Position numbers and translations under genes: made by a program
Shown here: one piece after another, positions 36,536 to 45,431 of the stretch
How positions within the stretch are numbered: position 1 is the first letter of the stretch
Layout of the letters: each line of letters opens with the position of its first letter
Notes under the pieces: generated by a model
Database searches by the model: none
Told to the model about the DNA's origin: nothing
Seen by the model: the letters and a program-made list of their open reading frames with translations, nothing else
Source of the DNA: an uncultured bacterium
GTDB taxonomy: Bacteria; Bacteroidota; Bacteroidia; Bacteroidales; CAIXTV01
Direction: 5' to 3'
NCBI GenBank assembly: GCA_903922465.1
Contig: CAIXTV010000124.1
Location: forward strand, 1-64,000
DNA: 64,000 bases

Positions 36536-38584
36536 ATGGAAACAGAACAAACACCTAGTATCAAAAATACAGCAAAAGAAATTCTTCAAAATTGGTATTA
36601 TCTGATGGTGTTGGGGCGGAAGCTTGACGAGAAGGCCCCAAATTACTTAAAACAAGCTTTAGGCTGGTCATATCACGCGCCATATGCTGGTCATGATGGG
36701 ATACAGTTGGCAATTGGGCTGCATTTTGTTAAAAACCAGGACCACCTGTTTCCATATTATCGTGATATGTTAACAGTGCTATCTGCCGGGCTCACGGCTG
36801 AGGAAATTATTCTCAACGGAATTTCTAAGGCTACCGATGTATCGAGTGGTGGTAGGCATATGTCGAATCATTTTTCTAAACCCGAATGGAATATTCATAA
36901 TGTTTCTTCTTCTACGGGCAATCACACCTTGCATGCGGTGGGAGTGGCAAGAGGTATTAAACTTTATGGAAACTCTACCTCTGTTGCTATTAGTTCGCAG
37001 GGTGAATCATCAACATCTGAAGGTTATGTTTATGAAGCTATCAATGGAGCTAGCAACGAGAAGCTCCCAGTGATATTTGTTTTTCAGGATAATGGATACG
37101 GGATTTCTGTTCCAAAGAGCGATCAGACTGCCAATCGAAAGGCTGCTGATAATTTCGCGGGCTTCAAAAATCTGCGTATCTTCTATTGTGACGGAAAGGA
37201 TGTTTTCAATTCGATGAATACATTGACTGAAGCAAAAGAATGGGTTTTAAAGAATCAACTTCCTGCTATTATTCATGCCTCTTGTGTTCGTATGGGCTCT
37301 CATTCAAACTCCGACCGTCATGAGCTATATCGTGATGAAGCAGAGCTGGATTGCACCAGAGCAGCAGATCCTTTGTATCGCTTTCGCAAACAGCTTATTG
37401 CTAATAAGCGATTCAAGGAGGATGAACTGAAGGCGATTGAAGACCAAGCCCAGCAGGCTGTTGTGGAAGCCCACAGACGCGCAATTGCCGCGCCCAATCC
37501 TACGCCAGAATCTATTTATCAGTACGTTTATGCGCCAGAATATCGATCTAAATTGTATCCTGATGGAATTCATTCGTTGGATACTGGTAAGAAATCAAAA
37601 TTTATTCAGGCATTAAACGAAACTCTTAAAGCTGAATTCCGATTTAATCAGAACACATTTTTATGGGGCCAAGATATAGCCAACAAAGATAAAGGCGGAA
37701 TATTCAATGTTTCGAAGGGAATGCAACAAGAATTTGGCAAAGGCAGAGTGTTTAATGCTCCTATAGCTGAAGATTTTATCGTTGGTACGGCGAATGGAAT
37801 GAGCCGTTATAACTCTGACATCAGAATTGTGATAGAAGGAGCCGAATTTGCTGATTATTTCTGGCCTGCAATGGAACAGTATGTTGAAATGAGCCACGAA
37901 TATTGGCGAACCAATGGGAAGTTTTCCCCAAATATAACCATCCGCCTCGCATCGGGGGGATATATTGGTGGAGGCTTATATCATTCTCAGTCACCCGAGG
38001 GTTCCCTTGCAACTTTCCCGGGAATGCGGGTCGTTTATCCATCCTTTGCTGATGACGCAGCAGGTTTACTAAGGACTTCCATGCGTTCGCAGGGGCCAAC
38101 GCTATTTCTTGAGCCTAAATCTCTTTATAATTCTCCCGATGCCGAAACTTTTATTCCTGAAGACTTTGAAGTCCCTTTTGGAAAGGCACGCATTCGGAGA
38201 GGCGGCAGCGATTTGAGTATTATTACCTATGGGAATACCACTCATTTGTCGTTGAAAGCTGCTGCATTGATTAAAAGTGAATTGAACAAGGAAGTTGAAG
38301 TGCTCGATTTGCGCTCATTGCTTCCTTTAGATAGAGATGCTATCCTCAAATCGGTTCAGAAGACTGGGAAAGCGCTGATTGTGCATGAAGACAAGATATT
38401 TGGTGGTTTTGGCGGAGAGCTGGCTGCCATAGTCGCTGAGGAGGCTTTTCAGTGGCTTGACGCTCCTGTGAGAAGAGTGGGGTCGACTTTTACTGCCGTA
38501 GGTTTTAATCCGATTCTAGAGAAAGCCATCCTGCCCGACATGCAAAGGATTTATAACGCAGCCAAAGAACTTCTGGAGTATTAA
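36536..38584 (+). CDS. 2-oxoacid dehydrogenase E1, alpha and beta subunits fused
   Basis: A thiamine-diphosphate E1 component in which both subunits form one 682-residue chain. Residues 1-330 are E1-alpha (GHDGIQLAIG, FPYYRDMLTVLSAGLTAEEI, SQGESSTSEGYVYEAINGA, VFQDNGYGIS) and about 350-682 are E1-beta (GQDIANKDKGGIFNVSKGM, APIAEDFIVGTANGMS, VLDLRSLLPLDRDAIL, VHEDKIFGGFGGELAA). The sequence is closest to branched-chain 2-oxoacid or related E1 enzymes, oxidatively decarboxylating the acid and passing the acyl group to E2. No E2 or E3 gene is adjacent, so it must share partners encoded elsewhere. A TAAATTTG box near 36398 is a weak promoter candidate. ATG 36536 is well supported. Confidence 0.93.
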   Translation: METEQTPSIKNTAKEILQNWYYLMVLGRKLDEKAPNYLKQALGWSYHAPYAGHDGIQLAIGLHFVKNQDHLFPYYRDMLTVLSAGLTAEEIILNGISKATDVSSGGRHMSNHFSKPEWNIHNVSSSTGNHTLHAVGVARGIKLYGNSTSVAISSQGESSTSEGYVYEAINGASNEKLPVIFVFQDNGYGISVPKSDQTANRKAADNFAGFKNLRIFYCDGKDVFNSMNTLTEAKEWVLKNQLPAIIHASCVRMGSHSNSDRHELYRDEAELDCTRAADPLYRFRKQLIANKRFKEDELKAIEDQAQQAVVEAHRRAIAAPNPTPESIYQYVYAPEYRSKLYPDGIHSLDTGKKSKFIQALNETLKAEFRFNQNTFLWGQDIANKDKGGIFNVSKGMQQEFGKGRVFNAPIAEDFIVGTANGMSRYNSDIRIVIEGAEFADYFWPAMEQYVEMSHEYWRTNGKFSPNITIRLASGGYIGGGLYHSQSPEGSLATFPGMRVVYPSFADDAAGLLRTSMRSQGPTLFLEPKSLYNSPDAETFIPEDFEVPFGKARIRRGGSDLSIITYGNTTHLSLKAAALIKSELNKEVEVLDLRSLLPLDRDAILKSVQKTGKALIVHEDKIFGGFGGELAAIVAEEAFQWLDAPVRRVGSTFTAVGFNPILEKAILPDMQRIYNAAKELLEY

Positions 38585-38654
38585 GAAAAGGCTGATTTCG
38601 ACTCTAGCCAATGCCAAAATGACATCGGCCTTGAACGAAATCAATGGGTGATTT

Positions 38655-38885
38655 CTAGCTTTTACACAAGAAACTTATCATCACAATCAAGAGGATGAAG
38701 GCTAAAACTGGCAAATAAGAATAAGGATTTGCGAAGTTGACAGTCCAGCCCATCCATTCTATCCTTTTGGGTGGTAATATTCGCTTATCGAGCTTATTGT
38801 AGTAAAACAATCCCCATTTCCAATTGGCGGGATCGTCGTGCCATTGCTTACGCATTTCTTTTGTTGGCTTTTCAATTGATTTCAT
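38655..38885 (-). CDS. DUF5808-type small membrane protein
   Basis: 76 residues. DDPANWKWGLFYYNKLDKRILPPKR, split here by position as DDPANWKWG at about 16-24 and FYYNKLDKRILPP at 26-38, is the DUF5808 signature, followed by MGWTVNFANP and a single C-terminal membrane helix (YLPVLAFILLIVMISFL). The function of the family is not known. It is convergent with the E1 gene (70 bp apart) and separated from the upstream module by an intrinsic terminator, so it should have its own promoter within 38886-38949, although no good match is visible. Confidence 0.8.
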   Translation of the reverse strand: MKSIEKPTKEMRKQWHDDPANWKWGLFYYNKLDKRILPPKRIEWMGWTVNFANPYSYLPVLAFILLIVMISFLCKS

Positions 38886-38949
38886 ATTATTTTTTATTGG
38901 GTTTTATTTTATTCATAACAAGAATGAGCTAGACTTGTGCCAGGGCAAT

Positions 38950-39031
38950 AAAAAAGCCCACAAGCGGCAGCAAGCACTCAACATTAACCCCTTATGCTGA
39001 AAAAAGACTTGCCTGCTACCGGTTGTGGGCC
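38950..39031 (-). terminator. Intrinsic terminator ending repeat-ORF module 1
   Basis: Imperfect long inverted repeat: GCCCACAAGCGGCAGCAAGC at 38957-38976 pairs with CTTGCCTGCTACCGGTTGTG and the following GGC at about 39010-39032. On the minus strand it is followed by TTTTTTATTGCC. It begins about 35 bp past the stop codon at 39066. Confidence 0.75.
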
Positions 39032-39065
39032 GCCGGATATTGATTTCCGGCATCTCAAACTCCAC

Positions 39066-39806
39066 TTAACTTATAAAGTTGCTGAATGGTCCCGTTTGTG
39101 GGCCATTCAAGTTGGGATGATTTATATTTATCCAATGAACATAATATTTTACGTTTTTGCCACAATTTTCTTCTCCGAAATCGAGTTCAAATTTGGCTTT
39201 AGTTTTAATAATTTTAGTAGTCCCGTCATCAGCGCTTTTAAGCTGTTTTGGATCTGTTCCTTCGGCAGGAACTGCGTCGATACGATAGGATATTTCCACT
39301 CCAGTGCAGTTTTCGGGTTTGCTTGGGCGTGAAGCATCCTCAGCAGAGCGACAAGCCATATCCAATCTTCCACCACCTAGTGGTATTACCGTGGGAAAAC
39401 ATTGTTGTGAAATAGGAGTAGTTGGGATATGATGAGTAGTAACTGGCTCAGCAATATTCAGAACTATTCTGTCCTGAGAAGTAATATTTGGGTTTGCAGC
39501 AATAATATCGAGAAGGGGACGGAAGAATACTCCGAAGGCCTTCATGAAGTTAACAACGTTAGTACTTGATAATTTGTTTTTAGTTTCGGACTTAATATGT
39601 ATTTCATAAATCCCGGGATTTGCATCATCCCCTGATCGCCAAGCCAATCGACGTGCATTGAGATCTTCTAGATTTCCGATAGTTAGGCCTAGGGTTATCC
39701 CTCTCTTGATAACGCTCCCTGATGGGCAGCCATTTAAATGGTTATCAACATTCCAAATATAGATGTCGAAATTGGGTTGACTGTCTGGCAGTCTTGAATT
39801 TGTCAT
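39066..39806 (-). CDS. Hypothetical soluble protein with fibronectin-III-like C-terminus (module 1)
   Basis: 246 residues, no signal peptide or membrane segment. The N-terminal 120 residues are mostly helical (NVVNFMKAFGVFFRPLLDIIAANPNIT). A Gly-rich turn IPLGGGRLDMACRS follows. The last 85 residues (GVEISYRIDA through VKYYVHWININHPNLNGPQTGPFSNFIS, quoted in parts) look like a fibronectin-III-type beta-sandwich ending in a GP-x-x-x-PF segment. I recall similar uncharacterised proteins from other Bacteroidota but no function. It lies 77 bp after the heptapeptide-repeat ORF on the same strand with no promoter of its own visible, so the two are probably co-transcribed. The protein at 54425 has a similar C-terminal layout and the same context. 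Confidence 0.72.
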   Translation of the reverse strand: MTNSRLPDSQPNFDIYIWNVDNHLNGCPSGSVIKRGITLGLTIGNLEDLNARRLAWRSGDDANPGIYEIHIKSETKNKLSSTNVVNFMKAFGVFFRPLLDIIAANPNITSQDRIVLNIAEPVTTHHIPTTPISQQCFPTVIPLGGGRLDMACRSAEDASRPSKPENCTGVEISYRIDAVPAEGTDPKQLKSADDGTTKIIKTKAKFELDFGEENCGKNVKYYVHWININHPNLNGPQTGPFSNFIS

Positions 39807-39883
39807 AATGAAAAATTTAATTGATAAATTAATATGGTTTTTTGATTTAAAAATGTTGTTTTTTGAGCATTAATTGATTTGGT

Positions 39884-40321
39884 TTAATTGATTGAAAATT
39901 CAAATTGGTTAATAGTAAATTGATTTGTAATATGGTTTAAATTAAATTGAGTGTTATTGGGTTTAAAATGATGAAATCTTGAATCGGATCCTAAGCTTCC
40001 CGCTTCAAAGCGACTACTTCCCGCTTCAAAGCGATTACTTCCCGCTTCAAAGCGACTAACTCCCGCTTCAAAGCGACTAACTCCCGCTTCAAAGCGACTG
40101 ACTCCCGCTTCAAAGCGACTGACTCCCGCTTCAAAGCGACTGACTCCCGCTTCGAAGCGGGTAGTCCGAAATTCAAAATGAGAATTCGTATAATTGAATA
40201 AGTAATTTGAAAATTCTAAAAATTGTTGGTTGATTTCAGGGCAATATTCTAGCCGCTGGTAGTTGCTATCAGAAACAAGGGAGCAGTTTGCTCTATTTTG
40301 CATCATAAAAAAAGATAACAT
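39884..40321 (-). CDS. Heptapeptide-repeat ORF, module 1
   Basis: 145 codons: about 52 residues of unique sequence (MLSFFMMQNRANCSLVSD onward), eight to nine heptads of the type SRFEAGV, then an Asn/Phe-rich tail of about 40 residues. The repeat DNA is the 21-bp array at 39998-40165. Arguments that it is real are the promoter TTG-N19-TAATTTTG ending 20 nt before the ATG, an open frame well beyond the array on both sides, and the same arrangement at 53.7-55.1 kb. Arguments against are that the array would keep any frame open and that no homologous domain is recognised. It could equally be an untranslated structured leader. I call it a tentative gene. Confidence 0.45.
   Translation of the reverse strand: MLSFFMMQNRANCSLVSDSNYQRLEYCPEINQQFLEFSNYLFNYTNSHFEFRTTRFEAGVSRFEAGVSRFEAGVSRFEAGVSRFEAGVSRFEAGSNRFEAGSSRFEAGSLGSDSRFHHFKPNNTQFNLNHITNQFTINQFEFSIN
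39998..40165. repeat. 21-bp tandem repeat, locus 5
   Basis: CGCTTCAAAGCG recurs at 40001 (as part of the unit), 40022, 40043, 40064, 40085, 40106, 40127 and, as CGCTTCGAAGCG, at 40148: eight units at exactly 21 bp. Each holds a 12-bp near-palindrome CGCTT-CA-AAGCG, perfect in the last unit. The linker between palindromes (ACTACTTCC, ACTAACTCC, ACTGACTCC) drifts in blocks of neighbouring units, which suggests recent local duplication. By count the unit is 11/21 G+C, richer than its AT-rich surroundings. The array lies inside the minus-strand ORF 39884-40321. Confidence 0.96.
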
Positions 40322-40596
40322 GTAGTTAATCGTTAACGTCGCAAAATTAACCTAAAAAATTGAATTGTCAAGCCTTTTCAGAAAATAAATTCAAATTGTT
40401 AATAACTTTTTTCTAGCCCCTATGCCCATATTTCACAAATGCCTGATTATATGATCAATAAACAGATGGTGTTTTCTTATTAAAATTGCATTTTATTTTG
40501 CTATTGTGATGATTTTCGAAGTCACTAAGCAAAAAGCGGGAAAAAAAGTGAGGAAATCACAAGTTTGCAAATCAAAAAAACAGGGGAAAAGACACA
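40322..40596. other. Spacer right of module 1
   Basis: Contains the module 1 promoter and then AT-rich sequence. The plus-strand frame at 40506-40787 runs into the duplicated low-complexity element and has no recognisable protein features, so it is not called. Confidence 0.5.
40342..40371 (-). promoter_or_regulatory. Promoter of repeat-ORF module 1
   Basis: On the minus strand TTG (40371-40369), a 19-bp spacer, then TAATTTTG (40349-40342), a match to the Bacteroidota -33/-7 pattern. The predicted RNA start is near 40335, about 14 nt before ATG 40321. Confidence 0.7.
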
Positions 40597-40942
40597 AATT
40601 CTACTGTGTAAATTCCAAATTCCAAGCTCCAAATTCAAAATCCCAAGAGATTGGAGCAAATTTGAATGTTTATAGCACTCTATATATTAATGTAGATTTA
40701 TGGAGATGTACATACAGCTTCTTCCCCTTCAGCCTAAAAGCCTTCAGCTTAACAGCCTTTACAACCCAAATGAATGTAAGACCCTAATTCTACTGTGTAA
40801 ATTCCAAATTCCAAGCTCCAAATTCAAAATTCCAAGAGATTGGAGCAAATTTGAATGTTTATAGCACTCTATATATTAATGTAGATTTACGGAGATGTAC
40901 ATACAGCTTCTTCCCCTTCAGCCTAAAAGCCTTCAGCCTAAC
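40597..40942 (+). repeat. 157-bp direct duplication of an intergenic element
   Basis: 40597-40753 and 40786-40942 are nearly identical, starting AATTCTACTGTGTAAATTCC and ending at CTTCAGC(T/C)TAAC. I see only a few differences (AATCCCAAG versus AATTCCAAG, TTTATGG versus TTTACGG, and the end). The offset between copies is 189 bp. Each copy begins with the low-complexity AAATTCCAAATTCCAAGCTC motif that also appears, degenerate, at 1520-1557. It ends against the stop codon of the glutamine synthetase gene. There is no ORF of note and no transposase, so it is a duplicated spacer and not an insertion sequence. Confidence 0.9.
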
Positions 40943-40945
40943 CCC

Positions 40946-43138
40946 CTAATTAATAAAAAGGAGCTCGCGATACTTGGGAAGAGGCCACAAAACGTCGTCG
41001 ACCATCAGCTCAAGGCTATCGGTGTGGCTGCGAATCTTATCGAAGTAAGGCAATACGGTCGTGCAATACAAGCGGGCATTCTCCATGGTGTCGGCCACAC
41101 GGTTAGCCACTTTGCGAGCTTCAATCATATCGTTCACAAGATATCGGATCTGCGTTATATGCTCAGAGATGTCTTTGATGTTCTGTATCTGCACAACTGC
41201 GTAGTCGTTGTGGTTTTCGTTTGGCAAAATACTCTGCAGGCCTTTAACGTTCTCAATCAATATATTCTGATAACGAATGGCTACGGGCAAAATATGGTTT
41301 ATGGCCAAATCGCCAATGGTGCGCGATTCGATTTGTATTTTCTTTGAATAATTCTCGAGCTTTATCTCCATGCGAGCCTCCAACTCACGATGCGACAGCA
41401 CATTCGCCGCTTCGTACATCTTCACCACCTCTTTGTCGACAAACACTTTCAATGCATCGGGCGTCGACGAAATATTGGACAGTCCCCTCCTATTTGCTTC
41501 CTCAAGCCATTCCTGACTGTAGTTATTGCCATCGAATCTGACTTTTTTGGTCGACACTATATACTTCCTCAACATCTTTGAGATGGCATCTTCCTTGGTG
41601 TTGTTCCGCGAAATCAGCTTTTCGAATTCCACCTTAAAATCGGCCAATTGGCTACCCAGCATCGTAACGAGGGCAATCATAGGTGCGGCCGAATTTGCCG
41701 AGGAGCCCACTGCACGAAACTCGAATTTGTTTCCGGTGAAAGCGAATGGAGAAGTGCGGTTGCGGTCGGTGTTGTCGAGCAATATCTCCGGAATGTGCGA
41801 AATATCAAGACTAAAATGCTTGCGAGTGGATTTATTTCCCAAAATCGACTCTTTACTTTTCTCAATTGCATTTAAGATATGGGTGAGCTGCTCTCCAATA
41901 AACACCGACATTATGGCGGGAGGAGCTTCGTTGCCGCCCAATCGCAAATCGTTGCTAGCAGAAGCAATAGAAGCCCTAAGCAAATCATTCTTAGTGTTTA
42001 CGGCTTCGATGATGTTCAGGAAAAAGGTGAGAAACTTCAAATTCGATTCGGGCGTTTTTCCAGGCGAAAGGAGGTTGTCGCCTTTGTCAGTCATCAACGA
42101 AAAATTGTTATGCTTGCCCGAACCATTAATCCCCGAATAGGGCTTTTCGTGAAGCAAAACCCTGAAATGATGCCTGCGAGCTATCTTGCTCATCAAATCC
42201 ATCAACAAAACATTATGGTCGATAGCCAAATTAATTTCCTCGAACAAAGGAGCGCATTCGAACTGATTAGGAGCCACTTCGTTGTGGCGCGTCCTCAACG
42301 GAATGCCCAACAACCATGCATTATACTCCACATCTTTCATATAATTTACTACCCGTTCGGGAATACTTCCGAAATAATTGTCCTCTAACTGTTGGTCTTT
42401 AGCAGAGGCATGTCCAAAAAGAGTTCGGCCCGTTAGGCTTAAGTCGGGACGAGCGTGAAATAAGGCTTCGTCAATCAGAAAATACTCTTGTTCGATGCCC
42501 AGGGTGGCTTTAACCCATTTCACATCGGCATCGAAGAGTTGGGCTACTTCGGTAGCCGTTGTATCAAGAAAATGGAGAGCCTTGAGCAGAGGCGCCTTAT
42601 AATCAAGAGCTTCACCGGTGTAAGAAACAAATATCGTAGGGATGCACAAGGTTTTCTCAATGATAAAGGCCGGGGAAGTTGGATCCCACGCCGTGTAACC
42701 ACGTGCCTCAAAAGTATTCCGTATGCCCCCGCTCGGAAAGCTCGAAGCATCGGGTTCCTGCTGAATCAAACTGCTGCCGTCGAAAAACTCCACAGCTTTG
42801 CCATCACCGTCAAGCGTAAAGAAAGAGTCATGTTTCTCGGCCGAGCTGCCTGTAAGCGGCTGAAACCAATGGGTGTAATGAGTGGCCCCCTTCGACATGG
42901 CCCACGATTTCATAGCCGAAGCTATCTCATCGGCACTCTTGCGGTCAATCTTTTCGGCTTTCTCTATTGCATTCAAAACCTTGCGATGAGCCTCAGTACT
43001 TATGAATTGCTGCATACTCTCCCTGTTAAAGGTCATATCTCCGAAAATTGCAGAAACTTTTTCAAACGTGGGCGAAGGAAGCGAACTCCCATTGCGATTG
43101 GTAGCAATCTCTATTGCTTTAATACGGCTGTTTTCCAT
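40946..43138 (-). CDS. glnN: Type III glutamine synthetase
   Basis: Makes glutamine from glutamate, ammonia and ATP in the cytosol. It is 730 residues, the length of GSIII and much longer than GSI (about 470). Landmarks are GATHYTHWFQPLTGSSAEKHD, QEPDASSFPSGGIRNTFEARGYT in two parts (QQEPDASSFPSGG, EARGYTAWDP), GIEQEYFLID with the catalytic acid, the ATP-site HEKPYSGINGSGKHNNFS, and NRTSPFAFTGNKFEFRAVGSS. The C-terminal 200 residues are helical, typical of GSIII. A TATTTTTG box near 43160 on the minus strand is a plausible -7 element. No glnB or amt gene is beside it. Confidence 0.96.
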   Translation of the reverse strand: MENSRIKAIEIATNRNGSSLPSPTFEKVSAIFGDMTFNRESMQQFISTEAHRKVLNAIEKAEKIDRKSADEIASAMKSWAMSKGATHYTHWFQPLTGSSAEKHDSFFTLDGDGKAVEFFDGSSLIQQEPDASSFPSGGIRNTFEARGYTAWDPTSPAFIIEKTLCIPTIFVSYTGEALDYKAPLLKALHFLDTTATEVAQLFDADVKWVKATLGIEQEYFLIDEALFHARPDLSLTGRTLFGHASAKDQQLEDNYFGSIPERVVNYMKDVEYNAWLLGIPLRTRHNEVAPNQFECAPLFEEINLAIDHNVLLMDLMSKIARRHHFRVLLHEKPYSGINGSGKHNNFSLMTDKGDNLLSPGKTPESNLKFLTFFLNIIEAVNTKNDLLRASIASASNDLRLGGNEAPPAIMSVFIGEQLTHILNAIEKSKESILGNKSTRKHFSLDISHIPEILLDNTDRNRTSPFAFTGNKFEFRAVGSSANSAAPMIALVTMLGSQLADFKVEFEKLISRNNTKEDAISKMLRKYIVSTKKVRFDGNNYSQEWLEEANRRGLSNISSTPDALKVFVDKEVVKMYEAANVLSHRELEARMEIKLENYSKKIQIESRTIGDLAINHILPVAIRYQNILIENVKGLQSILPNENHNDYAVVQIQNIKDISEHITQIRYLVNDMIEARKVANRVADTMENARLYCTTVLPYFDKIRSHTDSLELMVDDVLWPLPKYRELLFIN

Positions 43139-43456
43139 TTATAGTTGAATTAAAGTGAACAAAAATAATATAAATTTCGATAGAAACGCAGATGTAAGTG
43201 TCTCCTCCCCTATCAAAATGCTATAATAATTCAACAAAACATCCCCCAAAAGGTTTATCCCGACATGACAAATCATCTAAATTCATCACAAAGTTTAGTT
43301 GCTGAAAACATAAGCAGGGCTGATAAAATGCATCATTCTGAGCCTCTATCAAGACCTTCTGATTTGAGCAATATGATTTGTTAAGAAAAATTAATGTTTT
43401 TTCTTAAAACGTCAAGCCGAAATTTCTCTATTTTTGCTCACCAAAAAATTAGTCTC
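43139..43456. other. Divergent intergenic region between glnN and the esterase gene
   Basis: 318 bp. On the plus strand a TATTTTTG box near 43430, about 25 bp before the esterase start, is a possible -7 element without a clear -33. The glnN -7 candidate is near 43160. No repeat or RNA gene seen. Confidence 0.45.
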
Positions 43457-45340
43457 ATGAAAAAACTGATCGTAACCCTCTTTTGCTGTTTTAATTTGTT
43501 CGTTTCTGCAAATGCTCAAACCAACATCCCAAGTATAACGTTTCTCCAGAAGGCTCCATTGTTAGATGGTGTTTTAGACAAGGACCTATCTGATTTAGCC
43601 GCGAGGGAGTTTGCCAAAGTTGATAAATCGGATAAGAGCAATCCCGACATAAAAGCCTCCTATCGGCTGGCCTATACTTGCGATTTCTTATATGTATATG
43701 TTGAAATTGAAACCGATCAGGTGAGCATGCGCGACCTCGGTTATCAGAATGGGGATGGCATTTCTCTTTTGTTGGCTAACCCAAAGGGCGATAAAGTTAG
43801 TAGCGACGAATTCAACATTCTTGGATTTTCACCCCAAGTGAAACCCGAAAGATTGTGGCAAAAGCAAGTCATTATATATAAAGATAATGACTTTGTGCTA
43901 AACCCTCTGCGCAATCCCAGCTTCGCCACCAAAGTATCGAACGGTAAGACAGGCTACGAGATACTCCTCCCTTGGAAAGAAATTCATCCTTATCATCCTT
44001 GGCTGATGAAGCAAATTGGAATGAATTTGTGCTTCATCAAAGGGATAGGCGACAAGCAAGCAAATGAATATTATATGATGTTCGATAAAAACATTCTTTC
44101 CGAACAGAGCAAGCACGCCTTTGCTACTGTAACCTTCCAAACCCCAACATTGAAAGACGACTTTCAATGGTTTGCTTCTCTTACTCAAAACAACGCTTCT
44201 AAACAAGACACCGTATATCTGCAAATTGCAGGGCTTTCGTCCAAGAAAGATTCTGATGATGTCTCTGTTTTCATACATTATGGTGAAGGCGAAAGAGCCA
44301 CTGCCCGATTGATTGACTTAACCCTCAACCCCGAGTTGAGCAAACAACAATTTCCTATCCGCACACAGGAATTGCCACCAGCAGGCTATCTTGTTAAATG
44401 GGCAGGAAACCGTTATTCTATGAGCGGGGAAAATGGGATAACCATCATGCCTCAATCCGATTTCTTTAGAATTTCGATGCAAATAGACAAGTTAAAACCT
44501 AAACTGGCTGAAGGCAGCGTCACCACACTTCGCTATCATTTGAAAAACCTCGCCGATTCGAAAAGGCAGCTAAAGAAATACGAAACCGCTGCCTATTTCC
44601 GATTAAATTACACCTACTTTATCGAGTTACTGGATGCCGCTATGAAAGGAAAGGATGTGATTGCCGACAAACAGGGCATACAACGACGTGCTTTCACATC
44701 GTCTATCGACTCAACACTTCAACCCTATAGTGTTAAGACTCCAAATGGGTTCAACCGTAAAAATACTTATCCTCTCTTAGTGTATCTTCACAATAGTGGT
44801 GAAGATGATAGAAATGTTCTGAAGACAGCTAATCGCAGCAATGGAAGCTATATTGAGATAGCACCATTTGCACGGGGTACTGAGAACTGCTATGTAATCG
44901 ATAGCGCCCAGACAGATATTGCAGAGGCCATTGCTGATGTCAAAGCAAATTACCCTATCGATTCAACAGGCATAGTGTTGAGTGGATTTTCGATGGGTGG
45001 ATATGGGGTGTTTCGCACCTATATGGAAAACCCAAAACAATTTAAAGCTCTAGCTGTTTTTTCTTTCAATCCAAATTTGGCTAATAAATATTTCGGAAAA
45101 GGCTATCCCGATTTCACCGACCCACAAAACTTAAAGATATTCAAAGGGATACCTATATTTATTTATCACGAAAAAAGCAATGCCAATTATCCTTATTCCT
45201 CCATTCTCGAATTAGTTGAGAAACTAAAGAAAGCAGGAGCCAAAGTGGAACTTTTTTCAGATGAAAAGGTTCAGGGCGATTTGAATCAGTATATCAATGG
45301 GAAATATTTGGACTGGTTAGATAGAATCAACACCAAATAA
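43457..45340 (+). CDS. Exported esterase-like protein with N-terminal CBM9/DOMON-like domain
   Basis: 627 residues when started at MKKLIVTLFCCFNLFVSANAQ (43457), which is a clean signal peptide; the frame runs 21 codons further upstream without signal character. Residues 30-230 resemble the CBM9-like sugar-binding fold (APLLDGVLDKDLSDLA, YRLAYTCDFLYVYVEIETD). The C-terminal 230 residues are an alpha/beta hydrolase: YPLLVYLHNSGEDD, then the nucleophile elbow GFSMGGYG and FKALAVFSFNPN. The fold suggests a secreted or periplasmic carbohydrate esterase or peptidase; the substrate is unknown. It is flanked by its own promoter region and the DedA promoter, so probably monocistronic. Confidence 0.82.
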   Translation: MKKLIVTLFCCFNLFVSANAQTNIPSITFLQKAPLLDGVLDKDLSDLAAREFAKVDKSDKSNPDIKASYRLAYTCDFLYVYVEIETDQVSMRDLGYQNGDGISLLLANPKGDKVSSDEFNILGFSPQVKPERLWQKQVIIYKDNDFVLNPLRNPSFATKVSNGKTGYEILLPWKEIHPYHPWLMKQIGMNLCFIKGIGDKQANEYYMMFDKNILSEQSKHAFATVTFQTPTLKDDFQWFASLTQNNASKQDTVYLQIAGLSSKKDSDDVSVFIHYGEGERATARLIDLTLNPELSKQQFPIRTQELPPAGYLVKWAGNRYSMSGENGITIMPQSDFFRISMQIDKLKPKLAEGSVTTLRYHLKNLADSKRQLKKYETAAYFRLNYTYFIELLDAAMKGKDVIADKQGIQRRAFTSSIDSTLQPYSVKTPNGFNRKNTYPLLVYLHNSGEDDRNVLKTANRSNGSYIEIAPFARGTENCYVIDSAQTDIAEAIADVKANYPIDSTGIVLSGFSMGGYGVFRTYMENPKQFKALAVFSFNPNLANKYFGKGYPDFTDPQNLKIFKGIPIFIYHEKSNANYPYSSILELVEKLKKAGAKVELFSDEKVQGDLNQYINGKYLDWLDRINTK

Positions 45341-45387
45341 TATGAGGTAAATATCAGGTTTAACAGCATAATGCCAATGGCTACCGT

Positions 45388-45415
45388 TTGAAGTTTGAAT
45401 TTTCCACTATCTTTG
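45388..45415 (+). promoter_or_regulatory. Promoter of the DedA gene
   Basis: TTG at 45388-45390, a 17-bp spacer, then TATCTTTG at 45408-45415, followed by CCGC. This places the RNA start about 10 nt before ATG 45432. Confidence 0.7.
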
Positions 45416-45431
45416 CCGCAAATTTATCTGA

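Noticed and set aside
38588-38632. Possible terminator after the E1 gene (AAGGCTGAT with ATCGGCCTT)
   Set aside because: A nine-pair stem can be drawn with one wobble, but the loop is long and there is no U-tract.
40506-40787. 93-codon ORF upstream of glnN
   Set aside because: It reads through the duplicated AAATTCCAA element; residues such as NSKFQAPNSK arise from low-complexity DNA. No promoter or domain.
41344-43144. Several plus-strand ORFs of 63-218 codons antisense to glnN
   Set aside because: They are shadows of the GC-richer glnN coding sequence; the glutamine synthetase on the minus strand explains the region completely.
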